NCBI RefSeq assembly: GCF_006715395.1
Contig: NZ_VFNC01000002.1
Span: forward strand, 2,976,001-3,040,000
DNA length: 64,000 nucleotides
Origin: Streptomyces sp. SLBN-31
Lineage (GTDB): Bacteria > Actinomycetota > Actinomycetes > Streptomycetales > Streptomycetaceae
Direction of reading: 5' to 3'
The notes beneath the pieces were generated by a model, which saw only the letters and a list, made by a program, of their open reading frames with translations, did no database searches and was not told the DNA's origin. Position numbers and translations under genes: made by a program. Shown here one piece after another: positions 43,476 through 52,296 of this stretch (position 1 is its first letter; each line of letters starts with the position of its first letter).

Positions 43476-45139
43476 GCGGTTTCGCCTGGCACGCCCGGAT
43501 CGTCTGCGGGAACGAGATCGGCGCCGGATTCCTCGTCTCCGCACGCCATGTCCTCACCTGCGCCCACGTCGTCCGCGCGGGCGACAGCAGCGCGGTGACC
43601 GTGTCCTTCCCCGGCGGCCGCGGCCTGGGCCAGGTCTCCGCGACCGTGGCCGTGCACGGCGGCTGGGCGGGCGGCGGCGCCGACCCCGGCGATCTCGCCG
43701 TACTCGAACTCGACCGGGAAGTCCCGCTCGAACCGGCCGAGTTCGCCCCGCCGGGCGCCGAACTCGCGGGAGAACACGCGCCGACACTCGTCGCGTACGG
43801 CTTCCCCAAGGGGTACGACGAGGGCATGCTCGCCCGCTACCACGCCGTGCCCGGCGCCCTGGTCTCGGACGAGTGGCGGCAGTTGGAGGCCGCCACCGCG
43901 CACGGGCAGGCCCTGGCGCCCGGGTTCAGCGGCGCCGCCGTGCACCTCGCGGACGGCAGGGTGGTCGGCATGGTGACCACCATCGCCGGTTCGCGCGACG
44001 GCCGGGTCGGTCGCATGCTGCCCACCCAGGTCATGGCCCGCTACTGGCCCGGCCTCGGCGCCCTCGTCCCCACGCCCGGCCACGGCCGGGACGAGGTGCG
44101 CCGGCTGTACGCGCTGGTGCGGCGGGCGGTGGCGGAGGGCGTCGACTGCGATCCCGTACGGCTGGTCAACCACGCCGTGGGGCCCTTCGGGCAGCCCCCG
44201 CCCGAGGACGCCGCCGCCTCCCTGGAGGCCGCCGCCGGGTACGTGCAGTGGGAGGTCCCGGGCGCCGAGGCGGTGACCCGCTTCGCCGACCGGCTCCAGG
44301 AGGTGCTGGACGGCACGCCCGCAGCGCCCGCCGCCGGTCCGGCGTGGTCCCCGATCGTCGTCGAGATAGAACGCAGCGGCGCCGGGGCCGACCTGGTCAC
44401 CGTCGAGGTCTCCGCCTACCACGACGGGCAGCGCCGAAAGGTCGGCTCCCGGCGCCTGCGGCGCTCCGCCGTCCGCGCCTACGTCCAGGGCTGCATCGAC
44501 GACGCGTTCGCCCAACTGTCCCTGGACGCGCAGGAGTTGATCACATTCGTGCTGCCCCGTGAGTGGCTGAACGAGCCGGTGGCGCGCTGGGAGTGCGGCG
44601 CCGACGACTCCACCCCGCTGGGCTGCGCCTATCCGCTGGTGGTCGTGGACCGCTCGCGGTACCGCAGCGGCCGGCTGCGCCGGGAACTGGCCAAACGGTG
44701 GCAGAAGCTGGACACCTCGCCGGGGGCCCGGCTGCACCGCGTCGACTGCGGCGGCCCGGAGCGGCCGCAGACCCTGCGCAAACGCCTGCGCGACGACGAC
44801 GCCGACCTCGCGGGCTACGCCTTCCCGCCGGACGCCGCGCAGCCGCACTTCGAGGCCGGCCTCAACTCACCGGTGCCGGTGCTGCTGTGGCCGCGCACGG
44901 GCTGCGCCGGCTCCCGGCACGACGGCCCGTGCTCCGGTACGGCGTTCCTGGACGAGCTCGCCGACCGGCTCGCCGGCGTCCCGCCCGCCGAACTGCCCGG
45001 TCAGGTGCGGGCGTTGCGCGAGACCGCGGACGCGGACGACGACCCCGACGGACACTGGGCGAGCGGTCTGCAGCTCCTGTGGGACGATCCGCGCTGCTTC
45101 CCCGAACCCGCCGCGTTCCTCCACTCGCCCGTCGCCTGA
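43472..45139 (+). CDS. Trypsin-like protease with VMAP-C domain
   Basis: 555 residues, no signal peptide, so probably cytoplasmic. The trypsin domain has the full triad: H32 (LTCAHVV), D74 (DPGDLAVLEL) and S153 (GFSGAAVH). A helical linker (about 205-275, RRLYALVRRAVAEG) resembles effector-associated adaptors. The C-terminal 270 residues match VMAP-C (WSPIVVEIERSGAGADLVTVEV and SRRLRRSAVRAYVQGCIDDAF). VMAP proteins operate with MoxR ATPases in predicted prokaryotic conflict systems. Protease action would be the effector output. Followed by moxR after 43 bp. Confidence 0.85.
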   Translation: MSGFAWHARIVCGNEIGAGFLVSARHVLTCAHVVRAGDSSAVTVSFPGGRGLGQVSATVAVHGGWAGGGADPGDLAVLELDREVPLEPAEFAPPGAELAGEHAPTLVAYGFPKGYDEGMLARYHAVPGALVSDEWRQLEAATAHGQALAPGFSGAAVHLADGRVVGMVTTIAGSRDGRVGRMLPTQVMARYWPGLGALVPTPGHGRDEVRRLYALVRRAVAEGVDCDPVRLVNHAVGPFGQPPPEDAAASLEAAAGYVQWEVPGAEAVTRFADRLQEVLDGTPAAPAAGPAWSPIVVEIERSGAGADLVTVEVSAYHDGQRRKVGSRRLRRSAVRAYVQGCIDDAFAQLSLDAQELITFVLPREWLNEPVARWECGADDSTPLGCAYPLVVVDRSRYRSGRLRRELAKRWQKLDTSPGARLHRVDCGGPERPQTLRKRLRDDDADLAGYAFPPDAAQPHFEAGLNSPVPVLLWPRTGCAGSRHDGPCSGTAFLDELADRLAGVPPAELPGQVRALRETADADDDPDGHWASGLQLLWDDPRCFPEPAAFLHSPVA

Positions 45140-45182
45140 GCGGCCGCCCAGCTCCGACTCCCCTCAAGAAAGCGAACGTCGC

Positions 45183-46187
45183 ATGGCCCTGTGGCCCGTC
45201 TACACCGGCAGCGGCACGCCGCACGACGGCATCTCCCGGCTGCCCCCGCCGCCGCCCTGGCGCGCCTTCGACGGCGCACCCGTGCTCGACGCACCCGGCG
45301 AGAGCGACGCGGCGGCCGCCTCCCCCGACCGCGTGCACCGCGCCGAGACCTACCGGGCCACCCCGCAGACCGTCCAGCTCGTCAACGCCGCCCTGTACCT
45401 GCGCCGCCCGTTGCTGGTCACCGGCCCGCCCGGCACCGGCAAGTCCTCGCTCGTCTACGCGGTCGCCCGCGAGCTGCGCCTCGGCCCCGTACTGCGCTGG
45501 AACATCACCAGCCGCAGCACCCTGCACGACGGCCTCTACCAGTACGACCCGCTGTCCCGGCTGTACGCGGCCCGGCACGCGCAGGCCACCACCGAGGCGG
45601 GCATCGAGGACCACCTCCGGCTGGGCCCCCTTGGCACCGCCCTGCTCCCCTACGCCCGCCCGCGCGCCCTGCTCATCGACGAGATCGACAAGAGCGACCT
45701 CGACCTGCCCAACGACCTGCTCAACGTCCTGGAGGAGGGCCAGTACGAGATCCCCGAACTGGTCCGCGGCGCCCGCCGCACGCCAACGGCGGAGGTGATG
45801 ATCGACGGCACCGACGAGCGCGTCCCGGTGGAGCGCGGCCGGGTCCGCTGCCGGGCCTTCCCGTTCGTGGTGCTCACCAGCAACGGCGAGCGCGAGTTCC
45901 CGCCCGCCTTCCTGCGCCGCTGCGTCACCCTGCGGCTGCGCCAGCCCGACGACGGCCAGCTCATGGCGATCGTGCGCGCCCACTTCGACGGCGAGCCCGA
46001 CACCTACGCGCAGACCCTGATCGACCGGTTCCTGTCCCGGGTCGGCGGCGGCGAGCTGGCCACCGACCAGCTGCTCAACGCCATCTATCTGGCCCGCTCC
46101 TCCGACCTCGGCTCGAAGAGTCTGGACGACCTGGCCGAGCAGTTGATGCCGTACCTGGGCGACGCCCCGCACACGGACGCCTTCTGA
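45183..46187 (+). CDS. MoxR-type AAA+ ATPase
   Basis: 334 residues. Walker A is GPPGTGKSSL (residues 81-90), Walker B LLIDEIDK (163-170), with a sensor-1 Asn in VVLTSNGEREF and an arginine-finger-like region (FLRRCVTLRLRQP). MoxR ATPases act as chaperone-like motors. In VMAP-linked systems they are proposed to switch on the effector. No vWA gene is in the cluster, although vWA is the usual third partner. Continues into the next gene after 6 bp. Confidence 0.9.
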   Translation: MALWPVYTGSGTPHDGISRLPPPPPWRAFDGAPVLDAPGESDAAAASPDRVHRAETYRATPQTVQLVNAALYLRRPLLVTGPPGTGKSSLVYAVARELRLGPVLRWNITSRSTLHDGLYQYDPLSRLYAARHAQATTEAGIEDHLRLGPLGTALLPYARPRALLIDEIDKSDLDLPNDLLNVLEEGQYEIPELVRGARRTPTAEVMIDGTDERVPVERGRVRCRAFPFVVLTSNGEREFPPAFLRRCVTLRLRQPDDGQLMAIVRAHFDGEPDTYAQTLIDRFLSRVGGGELATDQLLNAIYLARSSDLGSKSLDDLAEQLMPYLGDAPHTDAF

Positions 46188-46193
46188 GGCCGG

Positions 46194-49100
46194 ATGCCGT
46201 CCGACACCCCGGGCTCCCCCGAACCGCTGGCCCGTCTCGCCGACGTCCTGGCCGAGGCGGCCTCCGGCGTCCGCCCGACCCCGCTGGAGCTGGCCGAACT
46301 GCTGTGGCTGGCCCGGCACATGGAGTCGGGGACACCGTCCGCCGAGCGGGAGCCCCGCCCCACCCCGGACGCACCGCACCCCGAACCGCCGCCCGCACCA
46401 CTGCCCTCTTCGAAGCCGCCGCGGCCGGAGACTGCCGCGCCCGTCGACTCGCCCCGTGCGCCCCTCCACCTCCCGTCCGCGGCCCGGTCCGGCGACGACC
46501 GCCCGCACACCACGCTGCTCGCCCCCGCGCCGCCGATGCTGCGCCACCCCCTGGGCCTGCAACGGGCGCTCCGCCCGCTCAAACGCCGTATCGAGTCCCC
46601 CGTGGGCCACGAGCTCGACGAGCCCGCCACCGCCGACCGCATCGCCCGGCTCGGCGCGGCCCCCGAGTGGTGGCTGCCGGTGATGCACCCCGCCCGGGAG
46701 CGCTGGCTGCGCCTGAACCTGGTGTACGACAACGGGCCCACAATGCCCGTCTGGCACCCCCTCGCCCGCGAACTGCACACGATGCTGGCCCAGTCGGGCG
46801 TCTTCCGCACGGTCGTGCCCTACCGGGCCGAGCCCGACGGGACGGTGCACGGCCCGGGCACCCCCACGACCACCGACGGCCGCACCGTCACCCTGCTGGT
46901 CAGCGACTGCATGGGCCCCCAGTGGCGCCAGGGGCCGCCCGGCGCCCTGTGGTACGCCACCCTGCGGCGGTGGGCGGCTCGCATGCCGCTGGCCGTCGTA
47001 CAACCGCTGCCGGAGCAGCTGTGGCGGGAGACGGCTCTGCCCACGACGCCGGGACGGCTGTCGGCGCCGTATCCGGCCGCGCCGACGGCGGCGCTCACCT
47101 TCACGCCCTACGAACCGCATGAGCGGGGTCCGGCCGTGCCGCTGCCCGTGATGGAGCCCGACCCCGGCTGGCTGGCCAACTGGGCGGCGCTGCTCACGAG
47201 CCCCGGCAGCTGCGAACTCCCTGCTGCCGTAGCCCTTTTGGACCGCCCGGCCGACCCGGAGGACCGCGCGGACGTCGCCCTGCTGTCCGCCGGGGAACTG
47301 GTTCTGCGGTTCCGGGCGACCGCCTCTCCGGAGGCGTTCCGGCTGGCCGGGCATCTCGCGGTGGGCCGACCCGACCTGCCGGTGATGCGCCTGGTCCACG
47401 CCGCCGTCGAACCGGACCCACGCCCGCAGCACCTGGCCGAGGTCATCCTCAGCGGCATGCTCACCACCGTCCCCGGGCCGCCCGGCTCCTACGCCTTCCG
47501 CCCCGGCGTACGCGATCTCCTCCTGCTCGGCCTGCCCCGCACCGCGCGCACCCGGACCGCCGAACTCCTGCGGCGGGTCGGCGCATCGATCGACCACCGG
47601 GCCGGCCGCTCGCGGGGCGAGTTCCGAGCCTCCACGCCCTCGCCCTCGGGCACGGAGACCGGGACGGGCGCGGACGGCGAGGCGTTCGCGACGGTGAGTC
47701 CGGACAGCGTGCGACGGCTGACGGGATCCCCGAGGCAGGCCGGCCCCGACGTCCCGCGCTCCCCCGCGCCCCCGCCCGAACCGCGGCGCCCCGCCGTGCT
47801 CTTCGAGGCCGACGACCTCACCGGCCGGCCGGAGGCGCGGATCGCGCTCGAGTACGCGGTGGACCGGATCCTGGAGCGCGCCGGGCTCGCGCAGCGCGAG
47901 GTGCGGGTGCGTGCGCACGGCTACCTGGTGCTGCCCGGGCCCGGCGCCTACACGCTCCCGGTGCTGGTGGCGACCCTGCGCGGGATCGCCGAGTCGGTCG
48001 GGGAGCTGGCGGACCCGCCACGGCTGCGGGTGACGTTCTGGCACACGGCCGGCGCCGGCGATCCCGTCGTACCGCCGGAGGTCCTCACCCTGCAGGGCCG
48101 TACCCCCGCCGACGTCCTCCTCGTCGTCTCGCCTTCCTGGTACGAGGAGTTCGCGGCCAGTTCCGCCGCGCTGGAGGAGCCGCGCTTCCAGCCCCTGCAC
48201 GGGGGCGCCCCGGACGAGCCGCCCGTCGCCTGGTACCTCACCCTGTCCACGGCGGGGCCCGAGCCGGAGAAACGGGACCTGGTGAAGGGCCCGTTCATCA
48301 CCCACGACCTGCGTCGGCCGGGCATCCCCGCCCCCGGCCGTACCGCGATCGTGCACACCCAGCCCGACGGTCCCCTGACCCTCCTCGACCCGGCGCGTCC
48401 GCACAGCCTGCGCCCGCCCCGCCGCACCACCTACTACGAGGTCGACCTCACCGGCCACCAGGCGTTCCACACCGTCTCCCTGCCGAGTTCCGGCAAGGGC
48501 GCCTTCACGGCCGCGGTCGAGCTGTCCTGGCACGTCGTCGATCCGGTGGCGTTCGTGCGCGCCGAGACCACGCGTGTCTCCGAGCGGCTCCTGGACCATG
48601 TGCTGGACGCGGCCTCCCGCATCACCCGCCGGCATCCGCTGCGCCGGGCGGGCGCGGCGCAGCGGGCGGTCAACTCCGGGCTGGGCAGCTGGCCGGTGCC
48701 CGGCCTCACGGTCTCCTACTCGGTGCAGCTCAGTACCGAGGGCGCCCCGCCCCCCGTACCGCGGCGGCCGGCGCCCCGGCCCGCGTCCGCGCTGCTCGCC
48801 GACGCCGGGACGGTGCTGCTCGGTTTCGACGGACCCGTCACCCGGCTGTTCTCCGCGCAGACCGCCCGGGAGGCGGCCCTGGACCTGCTCTCCGTGGTCG
48901 CCGAACAGCGCGATCCCGAGGACGCCTTGGGGGGCCGGCCGCTGCCGCGGGCCACGGGGCACGAGGTGTTCGCGCATCCGCTGGACGTACTGCGCGCCTT
49001 CGCCCACGACCGGCTCGCCCCGCAGCTGCGCGACCGTCTCGACCAGCTCGAACTGCGGGCCGTCCCGGACGCCCCGCTGACCCACAACACGGCCGTCCTC

Positions 49101-49469
49101 GTGCGCGCCCTGCACCAGGCCGACCGCCGGGTGGCCGTCGTCTCCGACGTCTGCGAAGAGGCGGTACGCCGGTATCTGCGGCCGTTCCGGCTCCCCCTCA
49201 CCGGCATCCACGGCCGCGCCGCCGACGTCCGCCTGCTGATGCCCGACCCGGACTGTCTGCGGCGCGCCCTGCATTCCCCCGACGCGCCGGCTCCCGCGAG
49301 CGTGCTGATCGGCTCCACGGTCGCCGAGCTGACCGCGGCCCAGCAGCTGGGGCTGGACTTCATCGGACTGGCCCGGAATCCGACGATCGAGCACGGCCTG
49401 CGGAAGGCGGGCTGCGAGGTCACCGTGCCCTCCCTCGCGCCGCTCCTCGAAGCCGCTCGAGCCCTCTGA
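46194..49469 (+). CDS. SAV_2336N-like multidomain protein with C-terminal HAD-like domain
   Basis: 1091 residues. The N-terminus (LADVLAEAASGVRPTPLELAELLWLARHM) matches the SAV_2336 N-terminal domain. Pro-rich linkers lead to a large beta-rich middle, including SSGKGAFTAAVELSWHVVDPVAF, which is band-7-like in feel but not assigned. The last about 220 residues form a HAD-like fold (VLLGFDGPV, HNTAVLVRALHQADRRVAVVSDVCEEAV, SVLIGSTVAELTAAQQLG). The HAD nucleophile Asp is replaced by Gly at residue 877 (family DFDG; here GFDG), so it is probably not a phosphatase. It ends the operon before the hairpin at 49583-49610. Confidence 0.8.
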   Translation: MPSDTPGSPEPLARLADVLAEAASGVRPTPLELAELLWLARHMESGTPSAEREPRPTPDAPHPEPPPAPLPSSKPPRPETAAPVDSPRAPLHLPSAARSGDDRPHTTLLAPAPPMLRHPLGLQRALRPLKRRIESPVGHELDEPATADRIARLGAAPEWWLPVMHPARERWLRLNLVYDNGPTMPVWHPLARELHTMLAQSGVFRTVVPYRAEPDGTVHGPGTPTTTDGRTVTLLVSDCMGPQWRQGPPGALWYATLRRWAARMPLAVVQPLPEQLWRETALPTTPGRLSAPYPAAPTAALTFTPYEPHERGPAVPLPVMEPDPGWLANWAALLTSPGSCELPAAVALLDRPADPEDRADVALLSAGELVLRFRATASPEAFRLAGHLAVGRPDLPVMRLVHAAVEPDPRPQHLAEVILSGMLTTVPGPPGSYAFRPGVRDLLLLGLPRTARTRTAELLRRVGASIDHRAGRSRGEFRASTPSPSGTETGTGADGEAFATVSPDSVRRLTGSPRQAGPDVPRSPAPPPEPRRPAVLFEADDLTGRPEARIALEYAVDRILERAGLAQREVRVRAHGYLVLPGPGAYTLPVLVATLRGIAESVGELADPPRLRVTFWHTAGAGDPVVPPEVLTLQGRTPADVLLVVSPSWYEEFAASSAALEEPRFQPLHGGAPDEPPVAWYLTLSTAGPEPEKRDLVKGPFITHDLRRPGIPAPGRTAIVHTQPDGPLTLLDPARPHSLRPPRRTTYYEVDLTGHQAFHTVSLPSSGKGAFTAAVELSWHVVDPVAFVRAETTRVSERLLDHVLDAASRITRRHPLRRAGAAQRAVNSGLGSWPVPGLTVSYSVQLSTEGAPPPVPRRPAPRPASALLADAGTVLLGFDGPVTRLFSAQTAREAALDLLSVVAEQRDPEDALGGRPLPRATGHEVFAHPLDVLRAFAHDRLAPQLRDRLDQLELRAVPDAPLTHNTAVLVRALHQADRRVAVVSDVCEEAVRRYLRPFRLPLTGIHGRAADVRLLMPDPDCLRRALHSPDAPAPASVLIGSTVAELTAAQQLGLDFIGLARNPTIEHGLRKAGCEVTVPSLAPLLEAARAL

Positions 49470-49582
49470 CTCGCCTTTATCTCCCATTTACTTCGGGCAC
49501 AAGCCGCTAAACCGCCCATTCAGCGGCCCCCCGCCCGGCCCCCTCCAGGCAGCGCCCGGCTCCCGGCCCGCGCACGATGCGA

Positions 49583-49610
49583 GGGAGGCCCGCCGCCCGG
49601 CGGGCCTCCC
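49583..49610. terminator. Strong hairpin after the MoxR/VMAP cassette
   Basis: GGGAGGCCCGCCG (49583-49595) and CGGCGGGCCTCCC (49598-49610) form a perfect 13-bp stem. In the RNA the loop would open to at least four bases. It lies 113 bp after the last cassette gene and 77 bp before mbl, so it probably insulates the two units. Confidence 0.8.
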
Positions 49611-49686
49611 GGATCAGAAACAGAGAACGAGGCCCGCCACCCTCCACCGGCGGCCCCCACGGTCTGCGCTCTCGGGAGGACCTGCC

Positions 49687-50724
49687 ATGACCGCCAGTCT
49701 GGAGCAGCTGCGCCGCTGTCACTTCGCCGTCGACCTGGGGGCGGCCCGGACCCGCGTCTACGTCAAGGGCGCCGGCCTCGTCGTCGACCAGCCGTCCGTA
49801 GCCGCCGTGAACACCAGGACCGGCGCGCTCATCGCGGTCGGCGAGTTCGCCGAGAAGATGACCGGCCGCACCCCGCACTACATCCGCGTCGTACGGCCCG
49901 TCTCCGGCGGCACCGTCGTCGACATCGAGATGGCGCAGCGCATGCTCCGGCACCTGCTCGGCGACAAGGTCCGCCGCACCCTGCGCCGCAAGCCCTTCCT
50001 GCGCGCGGCGGCCTGCACCCCGCACGACGCCGACCCGCTGGCCCAGCGGGCGGCCATCGAGACCCTCGTGGGGCTCGGCGCCCGGCGCGTGGAGCTGGTG
50101 GACACGCTGATCGCCGCCGCCGTGGGGTGCGGGCTGCCCGTCGAGCGGCCCGAGGCCACCATGATCATGGTGTGCGGGGCCGCCGCCACGCAGGTCGCCG
50201 TGCTGTCGCTGGGGTCGATCGTGACCGCCGAGCGCATCCCGGTCGGCGGTGAGGCCGTCGATCACGCGATCGTCCAGCACCTGCGCCACGAGCACGAGTT
50301 GATGCTTCCGAGCCAGTCCGTACGGCCCCTGCAGCTGGCCCTGTCCGGCAACGGGCTCACTCTCCAGGGCCCCGCCTCCACCGAGATCCACGGCCGCGAC
50401 GTCGCCACCGGCCTCGCCCGGTCCGTGCAGGTCGACACCGCCGCCGTCCGGGACGCCATCGAGACGCCGCTGACGGCCGTGCTCGACGGCATCGGACGGG
50501 TGCTGCGGGACTGCCCGCCCGACCTGGTGGCCGACCTCGCCGACCGCGGGATCATGATGGTCGGCGGCAGCGCCCTGCTGCCGGGCCTCGACCAGATGCT
50601 GCGCGCGGCCACCGGCATGCCGGTGGCCATCGCCGAACGCCCCGACGTGTGCGCCGTCCAGGGCCTCGGCTACATGCTGGAGGGCCGGATCGAGCCCCTC
50701 GTGCTGGACCCGCTGGCCACCTGA
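49687..50724 (+). CDS. mbl: Mbl, MreB-like actin homologue
   Basis: 345 residues after a GGGAGG leader. Actin/MreB phosphate motifs are visible: FAVDLGAARTRVYVKG (phosphate 1), CGAAATQVAVLSLGSI (phosphate 2) and MMVGGSALLPGLDQML (adenosine). The shortened length and weaker motif 2 match the Streptomyces Mbl branch, which helps organise spore wall and lateral envelope growth. It starts a transcript separate from the conflict cassette and converges with the MEDS/HATPase gene. Confidence 0.9.
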   Translation: MTASLEQLRRCHFAVDLGAARTRVYVKGAGLVVDQPSVAAVNTRTGALIAVGEFAEKMTGRTPHYIRVVRPVSGGTVVDIEMAQRMLRHLLGDKVRRTLRRKPFLRAAACTPHDADPLAQRAAIETLVGLGARRVELVDTLIAAAVGCGLPVERPEATMIMVCGAAATQVAVLSLGSIVTAERIPVGGEAVDHAIVQHLRHEHELMLPSQSVRPLQLALSGNGLTLQGPASTEIHGRDVATGLARSVQVDTAAVRDAIETPLTAVLDGIGRVLRDCPPDLVADLADRGIMMVGGSALLPGLDQMLRAATGMPVAIAERPDVCAVQGLGYMLEGRIEPLVLDPLAT

Positions 50725-50781
50725 GCGGCACGGTCGCGCGACCGGCGCCCGGTACGCCCAGGACAGGCGCCGCCGCGGAGG

Positions 50782-51723
50782 TCAGCGGGCGAACCAGCAG
50801 CGGACCGTGGTTCCTTCGGGGCCGGTGTGCACGCGGACGAGGTCGGAGACGAGGTTGACCAGGAGCAGGCCGCGGCCGCCGCGCTGCTCGCGCGGTGCGG
50901 GCCGGCGCCCGGCGAGCGGGTCGACGAGATGGCCCTTGTCGCACACCTCGCTCACCACGTACCCGTCCTCGGCCCACACCCGGACCGTGCCCGTGCCACC
51001 GCCGTGCACCACGCTGTTCGTGGCCAGCTCGGCCGTGACCAGGGCCAGGTCCTGGACCCGGGCGGGCGCGAGGCCGAGCCGGGCGCCCTCGTCGGTGACG
51101 AGGTGCCGGGTCTCGCTGAGGGACTCCGCGTCGAAGCGCACCGCGGGGACGTCGGGGGCGGGCGGCAGGGGCTCGTTGTAGCGGGCGATGAGCGCCTCGG
51201 GGGCGTAGGCGCTGCTCTCCTCCGCCGCCCGCGATCCGCCGCGCAGCAGCGTGGGGTGGGTGACGTACGCGTCGGCGATGACCTCCGGGGGCAGGGCCCG
51301 GGTGTCGTAGGGGCAGAGGATGGTCGCCTCCCGGCCCCGGAACGCCGCGTTGATCAGCGCCTCGTGCTGGACGCAGGCGGGGTACTCGGCGGGGGTGCGG
51401 CCGGCCCAGACCGGCTCGCCGACGATGTGGACGCGCGTGCCGGGCGCCTGGGTGTCGGCGAAGGCCCGCAGCACGCCGGGGATGATCCGGCCGGGGTTGC
51501 GCCCGACCTCACGCATGTCGAGGAACCGTACGGCGTCGGCGTCGGTGCCCAGTTCGTCGCGGATCAGCCGGAGGTTCTCGGCGGGCACGGCCACGGCGAC
51601 GGGCTCGCCGGCCGTGAGCGCGGCGCGCACGAAGGGGACGGTGCCGGCCAGGTACTCCCGCTCGTCGCCGTAGAGGAGCGCGGGGTGGACGAAGGGGTCC
51701 TGCTCGGTGGTCGCGGTGCTCAT
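50782..51723 (-). CDS. MEDS-domain / HATPase anti-sigma-type protein
   Basis: 313 residues. The N-terminal MEDS-type sensor (PFVHPALLYGDEREYLAGTVPFV, REATILCPYDTRALP) is followed by a HATPase_c_2 domain with LVTAELATNSVVHGGG and GGRGLLLVNLVSDLV. It is predicted to bind an effector and act like an RsbW-type kinase or modulator. ATGA overlap with the STAS gene gives an antagonist pair. Confidence 0.85.
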   Translation of the reverse strand: MSTATTEQDPFVHPALLYGDEREYLAGTVPFVRAALTAGEPVAVAVPAENLRLIRDELGTDADAVRFLDMREVGRNPGRIIPGVLRAFADTQAPGTRVHIVGEPVWAGRTPAEYPACVQHEALINAAFRGREATILCPYDTRALPPEVIADAYVTHPTLLRGGSRAAEESSAYAPEALIARYNEPLPPAPDVPAVRFDAESLSETRHLVTDEGARLGLAPARVQDLALVTAELATNSVVHGGGTGTVRVWAEDGYVVSEVCDKGHLVDPLAGRRPAPREQRGGRGLLLVNLVSDLVRVHTGPEGTTVRCWFAR

Positions 51724-52070
51724 GACGACGGCACCTCGATCGTCGGGATGCCGGGCCAGAACAGATCCAGCAGACGGCGCAGACTGATGGGGGGTTGCTG
51801 AAGCACGATCCTCCTGCCCTCGTCCAGTGACTGCGCCGCGGCGGCGAGCGCGTCGGTGCCGGCGACGTCGACGAAGGTGAGCGCGGACAGCTCCAGCCGG
51901 TACACGGGCCGCGAGTCGCGCGCGGCACGCGACAACGCACCCTCCCACTGGGACAGGGTAGCGAGTCCGACCTCGCCGCCGACCCTGAGGCCGGCTCCGT
52001 CCGGCAGCGGGAGCACCGTGAGCCGCGGTGCGGGGGCAGGCCCGGGCGGTACCCGGTACGGGACGTCCAC
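51720..52070 (-). CDS. STAS-domain anti-anti-sigma-type protein
   Basis: 116 residues: GEVGLATLSQWEGALSRAARDSRPVYRLELSALTFVDVAGTDALAAAAQSL is a STAS fold. The phosphorylatable residue region reads DVAGTDAL, with a Thr where Ser is common. It is translationally coupled to the MEDS/HATPase gene and is the likely partner it modulates. Confidence 0.85.
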   Translation of the reverse strand: MDVPYRVPPGPAPAPRLTVLPLPDGAGLRVGGEVGLATLSQWEGALSRAARDSRPVYRLELSALTFVDVAGTDALAAAAQSLDEGRRIVLQQPPISLRRLLDLFWPGIPTIEVPSS

Positions 52071-52296
52071 AACCTTCTCCCCTCTTCTCGCGGCCGCTCG
52101 ATGGACCCCGGTGTCGTCGGTTCACGTACCCGTGGGACGGGAGGCCATTCCCGGCGGCGGACGGTGTGTAGTCCGTGACACTACGGGCAGGCGCATGGTC
52201 AGCACCGCCGGGTCCTCGCGGGGCCGGTACGGGAGACCCGCGCCCGGCGGCCGGTGACTCAACGTCGTGACGACTGTCGGGAGCAGCGAGGCTGAC

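Noticed and set aside
45191..47122. 643-codon plus-strand frame overlapping MoxR and the SAV_2336N gene
   Set aside because: No motif; the MoxR Walker A/B are in the other frame, which has the better start.
44862..49487. 1541-codon minus-strand open frame
   Set aside because: It is a shadow of the trypsin-VMAP, MoxR and SAV_2336N genes; it lacks any domain motif.
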